Shown here: positions 1 to 8,400 of the stretch, piece by piece
Layout of the letters: each line of letters opens with the position of its first letter
Position numbering within the stretch: the stretch's first letter is position 1
Assembly: GCA_003167015.1 (NCBI GenBank)
Contig: PMUF01000230.1
Span: 1-25,190, forward strand
DNA from: Chitinophagaceae bacterium
GTDB lineage: Bacteria > Bacteroidota > Bacteroidia > Chitinophagales > Chitinophagaceae
Reading direction: 5' to 3'
DNA: 25,190 nucleotides
Translations under genes and position numbers: made by a program
Notes under the pieces: model-generated
What the model was told of the DNA's origin: nothing
What the model saw: only the letters and a program-made list of their open reading frames with translations
Database searches by the model: none

Positions 1-1
1 G

Positions 2-508
2 GCGGCAATAGGAGAGGGCTTCCCTATGGCGGTGTTGATCGTCCTTCATCGCAACGGGGGCTTTGAATCCAGCCTGGAGGATCTCTTTTCTTCACGGACC
101 CGTCTGCCCATCAGGGAGGTGGAGGAGAAGGACCCGCTTCATGCAGGCACTATCTATCTTTGCCCGGCCGACTACCATGTGCTGCTGGAAAAGGACCATA
201 GCTTTTCGCTGGATTATTCCGAAAGGGTTCACTTCAGCCGGCCCAGCATCGATGTGACCTTTCGTTCGGCTGCGGATATTTTCGGTCCGGGGCTTATTTG
301 CCTGCTGCTGTCCGGCGGCAATGCCGATGGCGCCGAGGGGATGCAGTATGCGCAAGAGAGGGGAGGGCTTGCGGTTGTGCAGGACCCTGCGACGGCCGAT
401 GTGCCTTATATGCCGCAACTGGCCATCAGCCGGATGAAAGTCGACTTCATCGTTCCGGCGGACGAGATCCCCGGGTTTGTCCATGGATTAGGGCGTCCTT
501 ACAAATAG
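2..508 (+). CDS. CheB-type protein-glutamate methylesterase, 3' part only (5' end outside window)
   Basis: The open frame runs in from the window edge (codons from base 2), so the ATG at 26 is internal and the N-terminus is missing. The visible C-terminal part matches the CheB catalytic domain. A His in IVLHRN fits the catalytic His region, IYLCPADYHVLL resembles the conserved 'apxdyHl' strand, and LSGGNADGAEGM fits the catalytic-Asp loop (family: TGMGxDGAxG). The nucleophile Ser would lie upstream, unseen. CheB enzymes demethylate or deamidate receptor glutamates in the cytoplasm. Stand-alone CheB domains without flagellar genes are common in Bacteroidota, usually next to CheR or hybrid kinases. 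No receiver domain is visible in the part seen. The last 10 bp overlap the 3' end of the convergent DUF1624 gene. Confidence 0.85.
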   Translation, partial: AAIGEGFPMAVLIVLHRNGGFESSLEDLFSSRTRLPIREVEEKDPLHAGTIYLCPADYHVLLEKDHSFSLDYSERVHFSRPSIDVTFRSAADIFGPGLICLLLSGGNADGAEGMQYAQERGGLAVVQDPATADVPYMPQLAISRMKVDFIVPADEIPGFVHGLGRPYK

Positions 509-1713
509 CTAAGCCAGCGCTGTCGGGCTACGTGGCTGCGTTTGTAGCTGTCGAACCATTTGCATAAAGGATATAACAGGATGATCACGCCGATCCATAC
601 GCCATAGACTACCCACAGACTGAACCCGTAACCTTTCAATTGGGGGTTAGCCGTCACCCAGGTAGTGAGCGAAGTCATATCCGAGGCCCGATGGCCCGAC
701 AGCATGGCTGCGAGGACGGCCAGTCCGTGCAATACGTAAATGTGCAGCAGGTAATAGAACATCGGTACCCGGCCGAAGACGGTGATGGGCCGCGTCAGCG
801 CATTCAATGGCCGTTCTGTCACCGACAGGAATAGCAGGGCGGGACCGATAGTCATTAGTATATACAACAAGGATGGCGGATATTTACTGACATCCAAAAA
901 GGACAGCAACGTAAAGATGGCGTGAGGCTGTGCCGACCATGGGGCGGGATCTCCATACCTGTCCAGCGCACGGATGAGGACGAACAAGGCGATGGCAGCC
1001 CAGCCCCATCGGCGCAGGGTCTTTTTCCTGATGGCCGCGTCCTGTCCGGGGGCATACAGGCTGCCCAGCCAGTAGCCCAGGGTGATCAGGCCGATCCAGG
1101 GCAGAATGGGGTAGCCCATAAAAATCAGCACCGGTCCGAATGTGAAAGGCCGTTGCTGGTGGAGAAAGGCCCAGAGGAATGCCTGCCAGCCGTCTCCGCT
1201 GACATGAACGCCATCCAGGAGATCGTGTCCGGCGATCAGGATCAATGCCAGTGCGAGCAGCCACTTGTTGCTCAGGTTGACCAATGCCGATAGCACGATC
1301 ATGCTGACGCCAAAGGCCCAGATCACCTGTAAAATATATATCGTGAAATGCGTATTGAATGTCCAGCCGATCGTGACGATAATGAGTTCGGCTATGATCA
1401 GCCAGATCCCCCGTGTCAGCAGGAAAAAGGACAGCGCTTTACGGCCATTCTTTATTCCGTACAGGCAGGCGGCGATGCCTGCCAGCAGCATGAATATCGG
1501 TGCGCAGAAATGAGTGATCCAGCGGGTGAAGAACAGGGCGACGCTGGTCTGGTGCAGGTCTGTGGGGTCGAACAGATAGGCGCTGCGGTTGAAATAATCC
1601 CGGGTGTGATCGAGCGCCATGATGATCATGACGACACCTCTCAGGAGATCGATGGATTCTATGCGAGAAGAGCGCGTGGCCGGAGATCCGCCGGCGAGGT
1701 TGGGCAGTGACAT
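499..1713 (-). CDS. DUF1624 / heparan-alpha-glucosaminide N-acetyltransferase-like membrane protein
   Basis: A 404-residue polytopic membrane protein. The N-terminal signature RIESIDLLRGVVMIIMALDH followed by TRDYF (about residues 17-41) is the hallmark of the DUF1624/HGSNAT catalytic family. In this family the invariant LRG and DHTRDYF sit at the start of the first membrane helix. About ten hydrophobic helices follow, and a basic C-terminus ends in RQRWLSYL. Characterised relatives move acetyl groups across a membrane onto sugar amines; the bacterial substrate here is unknown. The start is ATG at 1713 with no close alternative. It overlaps the CheB gene by 10 bp at the 3' end. A distant counterpart (DUF5009) occurs at 13654-14772. 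An AT-rich inverted repeat lies just upstream. Confidence 0.9.
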   Translation of the reverse strand: MSLPNLAGGSPATRSSRIESIDLLRGVVMIIMALDHTRDYFNRSAYLFDPTDLHQTSVALFFTRWITHFCAPIFMLLAGIAACLYGIKNGRKALSFFLLTRGIWLIIAELIIVTIGWTFNTHFTIYILQVIWAFGVSMIVLSALVNLSNKWLLALALILIAGHDLLDGVHVSGDGWQAFLWAFLHQQRPFTFGPVLIFMGYPILPWIGLITLGYWLGSLYAPGQDAAIRKKTLRRWGWAAIALFVLIRALDRYGDPAPWSAQPHAIFTLLSFLDVSKYPPSLLYILMTIGPALLFLSVTERPLNALTRPITVFGRVPMFYYLLHIYVLHGLAVLAAMLSGHRASDMTSLTTWVTANPQLKGYGFSLWVVYGVWIGVIILLYPLCKWFDSYKRSHVARQRWLSYL

Positions 1714-1728
1714 GTCAGTTGGTTAATG

Positions 1729-1773
1729 TAGAATAAAATTTCGTTAGAATGTAAAATTGAGAATTTTATTCTA
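1729..1773. repeat. AT-rich inverted repeat upstream of the DUF1624 gene
   Basis: Twelve-base arms TAGAATAAAATT (1729-1740) and AATTTTATTCTA (1762-1773) are perfect complements around a 21-base loop. It lies 16 bp upstream of the DUF1624 ATG and 47 bp beyond the stop of the response-regulator gene. It could be an operator or a weak terminator for the response regulator. There is no GC-rich stem, so a classical terminator is unlikely. Confidence 0.5.
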
Positions 1774-1819
1774 AAAAACAATGACAAAATGAATTAAATT
1801 CAATTATTGTCCGGAAATC

Positions 1820-2200
1820 TTAAACTTTTGCCGCCGCGCCCTGGCTAATGGCCATTTGTACAATGCCTTCCAATTCACTGATATCGAAAGGTTTTTGCAG
1901 GAAATAATCGGCCCTGGCCTCCTGGGCCAACTGGGTGACGTTGCTGTTGGCGCTGAAGAAGATCACGGGGATATCCTGGGTCTCCGGCTTTAATTTGAGG
2001 GTGCGGGTCGCTTCGATACCGCCGGGACCGGGGATCCAGTTGTCCATTAGAATGACATCCGGTTGATAATTTCTTACCTGTTCTACGACCTGGTTGGAAT
2101 TGTTGACCGTCAGAACGTCAAAGCCCTTTTTCTTCAGCACGATTGTACAGATCTGCAGAATGTCAAGGTCGTCGTCTAATATTAATACCTTTTTCTTCAT
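1820..2200 (-). CDS. Single-domain response regulator (CheY-like receiver)
   Basis: A 126-residue receiver domain with no output domain. The acidic pocket is D9-D10-D11 (LILDDD), the predicted phospho-acceptor is D53 in VILMDNWIPGPGG, S83 stands at the Thr/Ser switch position, and K103 in LQKPF is the conserved Lys. The W-I-P-G-P-G-G loop is typical of this family. Stand-alone receivers relay phosphate or act by protein contact. No histidine kinase is in view, so the partner is unknown. I chose ATG 2200 (MKKKVLIL); ATG 2209 and a TTG at 2218 are in frame but add residues not typical of receivers. The gene follows a strong terminator and so probably has its own promoter. Confidence 0.93.
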   Translation of the reverse strand: MKKKVLILDDDLDILQICTIVLKKKGFDVLTVNNSNQVVEQVRNYQPDVILMDNWIPGPGGIEATRTLKLKPETQDIPVIFFSANSNVTQLAQEARADYFLQKPFDISELEGIVQMAISQGAAAKV

Positions 2201-2264
2201 AGCGATCATGTTATACAAATATCTGTCTAAATAATTGTGCCAGCAAGGGAATCCCGGGGAATAC

Positions 2265-2297
2265 CAAAATTAAAGCCCGGCGCGGGTGCGCCGGGCT
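2265..2297 (-). terminator. Rho-independent terminator of the YceI/membrane-protein operon
   Basis: A perfect 10-bp stem (AGCCCGGCGC at 2274-2283, GCGCCGGGCT at 2288-2297) with a 4-base loop is followed on the minus strand by TTTAATTTTG. It sits 37 bp past the stop of the membrane protein at 2334 and separates that operon from the response regulator. Confidence 0.88.
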
Positions 2298-2333
2298 CAT
2301 AAAGCCATTCGGGGGCTATAGCCTTTCATTCAC

Positions 2334-2726
2334 TTATTTACTCTTTATAAACAAAGGTTTCAGGGTGAACCACGCCAGCGCCGGGAAAAAATGCATCGGG
2401 ATGACCATTCCGGGGAATAATTCCGGGGTATCGATATTCCGGGGCAATCTTACCGCTATCGGACCCAGCAGTGAGATAAAGCTGATCAGGGTAAACACAA
2501 GGTTGAAGACAATCTCTCCCCTGGTCTTGAGCCATTTGTCCAGCAAGGTGTATCCGATGGCGGCCAGAACGCCGCCGAAAAGGCTTGCTACCAGTATATT
2601 GATCGTAGAAGCGACTTTGGAGAAATCGGCTTCGTTGATCGTGTAGTACAGGTGGGCATAAATGACCCCCGCGATGCCTGCCAGCAGGCCGGAGATAAGC
2701 CCCAGCGCTAAAGATTTCTTGAGCAT
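2334..2726 (-). CDS. Small four-helix membrane protein of unknown function
   Basis: 130 residues with four predicted membrane helices at about 5-25, 40-62, 71-93 and 105-124. There is no catalytic motif I recognise. The N-terminus MLKKSLALGLISGLLAGIAG could be the first helix or an uncleaved signal anchor. It follows the YceI gene at 2739 by 12 bp in the same direction and is closed by the terminator at 2265-2297, so it is almost certainly the last gene of that operon. The location suggests an inner-membrane partner of the periplasmic YceI proteins, but this is inference. Confidence 0.85.
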   Translation of the reverse strand: MLKKSLALGLISGLLAGIAGVIYAHLYYTINEADFSKVASTINILVASLFGGVLAAIGYTLLDKWLKTRGEIVFNLVFTLISFISLLGPIAVRLPRNIDTPELFPGMVIPMHFFPALAWFTLKPLFIKSK

Positions 2727-2738
2727 ATTTTTGCGTAT

Positions 2739-3275
2739 TTACAATTTAGTCACCGGTACAGAAATATCGAGCTTGACGGGTTCCGGCACTTCACCGCCGG
2801 GCTTACCGATGCCAAAGTCGCTACGATTGACTGTAAAGCTGCCTGTGAACGCTCCCCCTTGTGCCGTTCTTTTAAAGGTAAAGGGGATGGTTGTCGGTTT
2901 TTTCACCCCGTGCATTTCGAGGTCGCCGGTCACCTGGTAGCCGTTGCCGGCCCGGGCTATCGACCGGGAGACGAAATGTATCTGGGGATATTTTGCCGCA
3001 TCGAACCATTCATCGCTCTTCGCATGTTTGTTCTGCAGCCCGTTGCCGGTATTGATAGACGTCACATCGATCACCACATCGAATTTCCCTGCGCCGGGGT
3101 TCTGTTCGTCAAACAGAACGGTCCCTTTGAAATCCTTGAAGATGCCGGATGCTTCATCATTCGTAAAGGAGATCGAATAACCGTCCGCGATCTGCCAGCC
3201 GGGGGCTGACAGGAAAGTGAAGGCGCTTGCAGCCAGGATCAGGATGGCCGCTATGGGATAGAATAACTTGTTCAT
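2739..3275 (-). CDS. YceI-family periplasmic lipid-binding protein (copy 2)
   Basis: 178 residues. An N-terminal signal sequence (about 1-25, MNKLFYPIAAILILAASAFT) precedes a single YceI domain. The domain shows the family landmarks: a DVTSINTGN strand, DEWFDAAKYPQIHFVS, VTGDLEMHGVKKPTTIPF and the terminal RSDFGIG loop. YceI proteins form a long lipocalin-like barrel that binds polyisoprenoid chains such as quinones or polyprenyl carriers in the periplasm. It lies 18 bp downstream of a second, divergent YceI gene (3294-3866) and 12 bp upstream of a membrane protein, so all three are probably co-transcribed. The two YceI copies differ in most positions, indicating an old duplication or separate origins. 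Confidence 0.95.
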   Translation of the reverse strand: MNKLFYPIAAILILAASAFTFLSAPGWQIADGYSISFTNDEASGIFKDFKGTVLFDEQNPGAGKFDVVIDVTSINTGNGLQNKHAKSDEWFDAAKYPQIHFVSRSIARAGNGYQVTGDLEMHGVKKPTTIPFTFKRTAQGGAFTGSFTVNRSDFGIGKPGGEVPEPVKLDISVPVTKL

Positions 3276-3293
3276 ATAGTCCCCGTCGGGATT

Positions 3294-3866
3294 TTAGTTT
3301 TTAACGAATTCTGCATTGGCATTCAGCTTTACTTCATCGCTCAGTGCTGCGACAGGAAAAGATGGAGCTATGCCAAAGTCGGAGCGTTTGATTGTCCCGG
3401 TAATCTTAAAACCGGCGACAGTCTTCTTGCTCATAGGATTAACCACGGTGCCGTTGTATACAACATCGAGAACAACGGGCTTGGTGACACCATGAAAGCT
3501 CAGATCGCCCGAGAGTTTGTAATTCTTATCGCTCACTTTCTGAAAGGAAGTGCTTTTGAAGGTCAGCGTACCGAATTGCGCGGCATCGAAGAAATCGGGG
3601 CTTTTCAGATGCGTGTTCCTTTGGTCGTTGCCGGTATTGATGCTGTTCACATCGGCCGTCAATTGGATCTGGGCATCGGTCAGGTCTTCTTTGGAGGCGG
3701 TCAATTTAGCGTCAACCGACGTAAAAGTGCCGTCGATCTCATTAATGGTCAGGTGGGTGATTCCAAAATTCAGCTGGGAATGCGCTTTATCCCAAGTCCA
3801 GTCCTGGGCAAAAGAGGCGAGGCTCAGAGAGAGAATGGCTGCGGTCATGATGACGATCTTGTTCAT
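3294..3866 (-). CDS. YceI-family periplasmic lipid-binding protein (copy 1)
   Basis: 190 residues from ATG 3866 (MNKIVIMTAA). An in-frame TTG at 3899 would add 11 residues ahead of the signal peptide and is unlikely. The signal peptide ends near ASFAQ. The YceI domain contains WTWDKAHSQLNFGITHL, the DVNSINTGN strand, SPDFFDAAQFGTLTFKS, LSGDLSFHGVTKPVVLDV and the terminal KRSDFGIAPS loop. It probably binds an isoprenoid lipid in the periplasm. It is the first gene of the YceI-YceI-membrane protein set. The nitroreductase gene ends 86 bp upstream on the same strand, so read-through from the TetR-controlled promoter is possible. Confidence 0.95.
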   Translation of the reverse strand: MNKIVIMTAAILSLSLASFAQDWTWDKAHSQLNFGITHLTINEIDGTFTSVDAKLTASKEDLTDAQIQLTADVNSINTGNDQRNTHLKSPDFFDAAQFGTLTFKSTSFQKVSDKNYKLSGDLSFHGVTKPVVLDVVYNGTVVNPMSKKTVAGFKITGTIKRSDFGIAPSFPVAALSDEVKLNANAEFVKN

Positions 3867-3952
3867 GTTGTTTGTTTTTTTTGTTATTAGAATGGTCAAA
3901 TATTAGTGTCTAAACATTGATTTAAGGACAGGTTTCCCTTTTCGAGGCGAAT

Positions 3953-4582
3953 TTATAACTCAATAACGAGTTCTTCTTTAGGACGGCGAACTTTTTTCAG
4001 ATTAGCCAGCCAGTCGTTGGCTGTGTCCCTGTAACCCAGGGTCAGCAATGATGTACTCCGCAGTCCTTTTGCATGGAGTCCAAGCAATTTATCCAGTTCG
4101 GCGTTCACGAACCCTTCCATGGGGGTGGCGTCTACTTTTTCAATAGCTGCGGCCGTAATGGCTACGCCGAAGGCGATATAGGTCTGACGGGCAGCCCAGT
4201 TGAACTGTTGTTCCTGGGGTAGGGTCGTTAACATGCTTTTGAGCTTGTCTGTATATGCTGTCAAGGCATCCGCGGGAAGGTTACGTTCGCGGACGATCTG
4301 ATCGTACACATAATCGATCTTTTCCGATGTGACGGAATCCCAGGCAGCAAAAACCAGCAGATGGGATGCCTCGGTGATCTGGGGCTGGTTAAAGGCGACC
4401 GCCTGGATCTTTTCCAGCAGGGCTCTGTCGGTGACCTGGATAATGCTGAAGGGTTGAATGCCGCTGCCGGTCGGTGCCAGCCGGGCAGCTTCGAGAATAA
4501 TATCTACTTTTTCCTGCGGGACCTTTTCGCCGGTCATCCGCTTCGTGGCATATCGCCAGTTTAATGATTCTAAAATGTTCAT
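3953..4582 (-). CDS. NAD(P)H-dependent nitroreductase-family oxidoreductase (NfsB-like)
   Basis: 209 residues, the usual size of the FMN-dependent nitroreductase family. WRYATKRM near the N-terminus, AARLAPTGSGIQPFSIIQV (about 33-51) and the C-terminal TLGYRDTANDW...KKVRRPKEELV are landmarks of the NfsB-like NAD(P)H oxidoreductase branch. Such cytoplasmic enzymes reduce quinones, nitroaromatics or other electrophiles. ATG 4582 (MNILESLN) is preferred over the in-frame TTG at 4588. The gene lies 107 bp downstream of the tetR stop and has its own promoter (4650-4680). That promoter carries a 12-base element also present at the tetR promoter, so it is probably repressed by that regulator. Confidence 0.93.
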   Translation of the reverse strand: MNILESLNWRYATKRMTGEKVPQEKVDIILEAARLAPTGSGIQPFSIIQVTDRALLEKIQAVAFNQPQITEASHLLVFAAWDSVTSEKIDYVYDQIVRERNLPADALTAYTDKLKSMLTTLPQEQQFNWAARQTYIAFGVAITAAAIEKVDATPMEGFVNAELDKLLGLHAKGLRSTSLLTLGYRDTANDWLANLKKVRRPKEELVIEL

Positions 4583-4649
4583 GATCAAATATTTAAAATG
4601 TTTATCGTCAATTAAATAAGATTGGCGCTACGGATACTATGGCAATTAT

Positions 4650-4680
4650 AAAATGTAACGGTGTTATCTGGCGGGTCAAA
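4650..4680 (-). promoter_or_regulatory. Predicted promoter of the nitroreductase gene
   Basis: On the minus strand TTTG (4680-4677), a 19-base spacer and TACATTTT (4657-4650) fit the Bacteroidota TTTG / TAnnTTTG pattern with one mismatch in the last base. Transcription would start near 4643, giving a leader of about 60 bases. Confidence 0.6.
4655..4666. promoter_or_regulatory. Predicted TetR operator at the nitroreductase promoter
   Basis: GTAACGGTGTTA contains the inverted repeat TAAC-GGT-GTTA and lies between the -33 and -7 elements. The same 12 bases occur at 5349-5360 beside the tetR promoter and I found no other copy in the window. Confidence 0.6.
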
Positions 4681-4689
4681 AAAAATGAC

Positions 4690-5328
4690 CTAATCTGGTC
4701 TTGCGCTTTCGGCGGCTTCGATGCCCCGGATGAAGCTGCACAGCACATCATCCAGCACCTGGATGGGTAAATCCTTGTGGCCTTCTTCCGCATTCACCCG
4801 GTCGGGCGCTACCATATTGATCGATACCAGCCCATGAAGCATCGACCAAAAAGACTGATATTTCAGCCAGGGGTTGAAGGTTGGGGTTTTCCCCGGGGCT
4901 GCCATGGCTACAATACTGCTCATGATCACCTGGCTGAAATCACCCAATGCGGGAATTTTGTCTTTTGAATCACAACTCGGTATCCCCAGCCCGAACATCA
5001 GCTGATAGTATTCTTCATTGGCGAAGGCGAAGTTCCAGTAGGCCTTGCCCATCGCGCGGATCTGGTCGGCCGGTTGGGTTGTCTTTGATTTAGCGGTCGT
5101 CAGCGCATCTACCAGTAATTGAAATCCTTTTTTATTGAATTCCAATAAGATAGCCTCTTTATTTTCAAAATGACTATAGATGACGGGGACGCTATACTCG
5201 ATCGCATCGGCGACTTTCCGGATGGAGAAAGATGACCACCCCTCGGTGACCACTATCTCCCAGGCCGTGTCCAGGATACTGGTCCTGACTTCTTCTTTTT
5301 GCCTTAATTTGCGATCTGTTATTCCCAT
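4690..5328 (-). CDS. TetR/AcrR-family transcriptional repressor
   Basis: 212 residues from ATG 5328 (MGITDRKLRQ). The longer frame up to 5364 would run through the predicted operator and promoter and is rejected. The N-terminal helix-turn-helix (about 11-60) reads ILDTAWEIVVTEGWSSFSIR then KVADAIEYSVPVIYSHFENK, a clear TetR DNA-binding domain. The C-terminal ligand-binding half (WNFAFANEEYYQLMFGLGIP) resembles the TetR_C 'WHG'-type domain, although the WHG triad itself is not evident. It sits upstream of the nitroreductase and YceI genes on the same strand. A shared 12-mer at its own promoter and the nitroreductase promoter predicts autorepression and control of the enzyme. The ligand is unknown; an electrophile or quinone would fit the neighbours. 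Confidence 0.95.
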   Translation of the reverse strand: MGITDRKLRQKEEVRTSILDTAWEIVVTEGWSSFSIRKVADAIEYSVPVIYSHFENKEAILLEFNKKGFQLLVDALTTAKSKTTQPADQIRAMGKAYWNFAFANEEYYQLMFGLGIPSCDSKDKIPALGDFSQVIMSSIVAMAAPGKTPTFNPWLKYQSFWSMLHGLVSINMVAPDRVNAEEGHKDLPIQVLDDVLCSFIRGIEAAESARPD

Positions 5329-5336
5329 TACTACTT

Positions 5337-5360
5337 CCGTTACTTTTCGTAACGGTGTTA
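5337..5360. promoter_or_regulatory. Predicted tetR autoregulatory operator
   Basis: CCGTTAC (5337-5343), five bases, GTAACGG (5349-5355) is a perfect 7-bp inverted repeat, and its right arm opens the 12-mer GTAACGGTGTTA (5349-5360) shared with the nitroreductase promoter. It covers the expected start of transcription and ends 8 bp before the tetR ATG. Confidence 0.68.
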
Positions 5361-5361
5361 G

Positions 5362-5392
5362 CAAAACTACGACCTTTTTTTATTCTACCAAA
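5362..5392 (-). promoter_or_regulatory. Predicted tetR promoter
   Basis: On the minus strand TTTG (5392-5389), a 19-base spacer and TAGTTTTG (5369-5362) match the Bacteroidota -33/-7 consensus TTTG / TAnnTTTG exactly. The operator at 5337-5360 abuts it downstream. Confidence 0.75.
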
Positions 5393-5416
5393 AAAAAGCT
5401 CAAAATTTCTTGGAAC

Positions 5417-8400
5417 TTACTCTATCCGCTTATAATTATCCCCCTCATTCTGGTCGATCAACGTCCCCAGCGGATCGACAGCTACCGCTTTGGGCTCTCC
5501 TGTCACCATAATCGTCATCGTATGCTCACCCTGCGTCAGCCAATACTTCTTTCGGTGCAGGAACCGCTTCACCGTCCGCCCGCTCGAATCCTTCGCATCT
5601 GCTCCCAGCACGCCGATCTCTATATAATCTTTCATCCCGGTCGCCGCCGCGTAATCCCCATTGTCATCCCGGTAACTCTTGTCGATATTCACCCGGATCG
5701 TCACGGCATATTCATTCGCACGCCCCGTTTTGACTGCCGAAACCCCGACAATCTTATTATCATAAAATGTCACTTTCTTCCAGGTATCATCCAGGTAATA
5801 CTGCAATGAATCCGGTACATGCCGCCGCAACACATCATACAAATCATTAGCACCCGCATAAGGCCCCCGCGCACGAAATGCATATTTATCCCTGAATTCC
5901 CGCAGCGCTTTGTCGATGCTATCCTCCCCGATCAAATCCCGCAGCCCATATAACACTACCCCCGCTTTTGGGCTCCACTCGAACCAAAAGTTGGCCGTCA
6001 GCACCGGATGCTCCCGCTCCGTCAGTCGCCGCCGGATAATGATGTATGGCCAGAGCTGATCCAGCAGGTAACGCCGCATATTCTCCACGCCATATTTCTT
6101 TTCGTTCATCACCAGTGCATCGTAAGCGGCAAGGCCTTCCGACAATACCAGCGACCCCACCGTATTGTTAGGCGCTACCTGGTACCGCCACCATTGCTGC
6201 GCCAGCGCCCGCGTCACTTCGAAATGCAGGTAATCATATTGGTTCGGATCGGTAAAATGGGCATTCCACCCGTTCATCTCGCTATAGAGATTCATCGCCG
6301 TTGTAGAAGCCTCCCGCGGGCCGTAATTCGATATCTCTGCCTGCCGGATACTGCGATAGGGATAGCTGCCATAAGCCTGGGAATAATAGACAAGCCCATC
6401 CTTATAAGCCTTGATAAACCTGTCCAGATTAGTACCCTGTGCAGGATTATAATAGGTCTCTATGGCTACGGGATGATCCAATAGCACACTATCCCGCTTT
6501 TCCATATATCGGGCCGCCACCACCACGAACGGCGGATACATCCCCGGCCGGTCCGCCCCATAATGAAAATAATGGCGCCCGTTCGACGTCCACTGTCCCA
6601 CCAGATCGCCGTGACTGACTGCCGTCTGATCCCCTGGTACGCTGACCGTCACCTCCATGCGATGCAGATTCGCCCCAGCCCCCGCCTTCAAAGTATTGAT
6701 ACCCACCGGATCATTCTGCGCAATCTCTTCCTCTGTCTTCGGCGGCAACCCCGCTTTTCTGCGGACATAAGGACTACCGACCTCATCATCGTCGTCATAG
6801 CCAAGCCCCGGCAGCCCGCCGGTAAACAGGGTGCCATTGTTTAGCAGGTTGGGCGCATACAGCTGATTCATAAATCCCTTCTGAAGCCTGACGGTCCGTA
6901 CCTCCAGCACCGCCGAATCACCCGGCGTCAGCGGCTTCCGGAAGGTATAGAGTCGGAAATCCGCCGTATCGGCCGCTGGCCCGAACAAGCTGAACTTCCC
7001 CCGGCGATACATCAACGGATAAGAAACGGGAACGGGCTGTCCCCCGGTCGATATCGTATAATCGGTCAGTCCATCCGCATCCAGCAGCATTTGCGAGATC
7101 GGTTTATCCGTTCGGTTCTCTATCGTTACCTGTGCATCCACGACTGCCCGCTTCTCCTCCGGATAGAGATCAATCGATTCCACAATGTTCGTGACACTCG
7201 GTAACGGTAGCTGCTGATATTTTTTCAATGCTTTCTCATAAATGATGGCCCGATCCTGCTGCTCGTCCTTTGTCAACCACTCATTCAGATAGCTGACATT
7301 GTAATAGATATATCCGCCTACAGCAAAAAAGAGCAGCAGCAACACCGCCGCGAAACCTTTTGTCGCTCCACTAAGCCGCTCTGCGATCAATTGCCAGCAT
7401 TCCTTCAACGAATGACTTACCCCCCGGTGATACCATAATGCCGCGATGACAATCAGCAAACAGGCCCCCAGCATCCAGTACAGATCGAACCAGGTGATCG
7501 GCATGACCATATGTCCCATCCCGTCCATATCCGTGATCCCCGAGTTGGGCGTGTAGGAATACAACAACAAATGGTAATTGAAGGTCCCGGTGGAGTCCAG
7601 GAAGAACATCCCGATCCACAATGGCGCCGCAATCGCATAGCCGGCAAACTTGTTGTTAAAGACCACCTGGATCACGTAGCAAAGTGCCGCAGCCTCCAGG
7701 AATTTTGGTAGCAGGACGATAAACAAATACGTCAGCCAGGCATTCCAGTTCAGCTGTGTATATCCTTTTGCCAGTTGCACCACGACACCCACCACCACCG
7801 GCAGAAGGGACAATCCTATACTGAGCACCAGCAGTGAGATAAGCTTTGACCCGTTCAGCACCCAGTTGGGCGGTGGCAGCGAGTCATTGATATAGGCATA
7901 CCGCGTCAGCCGGTCCCGCTGCAGCGTTTCACCGGTATAGAAAAGAATGATAAAAAAGATAAAGAAAGGGAAGGCATCGCTGAAGATCGACAGCAGCAGC
8001 ACTGTCCGCGGATAATCGGGTACACCTTCATTGAATTGACCCATCCAGAAGACAAACCCCAAAAAAAGACTTCCCACCCCGACGATCACCCAGAAATAAT
8101 TGTCCCGGATGATGTTCATCAACTCCAGCCGGACCAGGCTGCCGAGCACCCGCCGGTTGTATACGCCCGTAAAGCTTAACGCCGGCGTTTTCAGTTCCGC
8201 GCGCGACCGTTCACTGGTCTCATCCGCTGCCGCTTTATCCCGCCTGCCAGCAAAGAAGGTCTCGAAGTTGAACCGGAGATAAGTGATGACCAGGACCAGG
8301 AGCCCGATCCCGGGCCAGAGCAGCCGGTTGATCGCCAGCGGCCCCGAGATCGCGATCAGGCTGTTGTTTTGTTGCAGATAATTGGAATTCATCATCTGGC

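Noticed and set aside
2265..2272. TAATTTTG on the minus strand as a -7 promoter element for the response regulator
   Set aside because: It is the T-rich tail of the terminator and no TTTG stands 19-21 bp upstream; the expected place is in the GC-rich stem.
6008..6484. A 158-residue plus-strand frame inside the permease/M1 gene
   Set aside because: It is antisense to the M1-like domain, whose landmarks (YSE, QWW, LSEGLAAY) are on the minus strand; no motif is visible in the plus-strand product.
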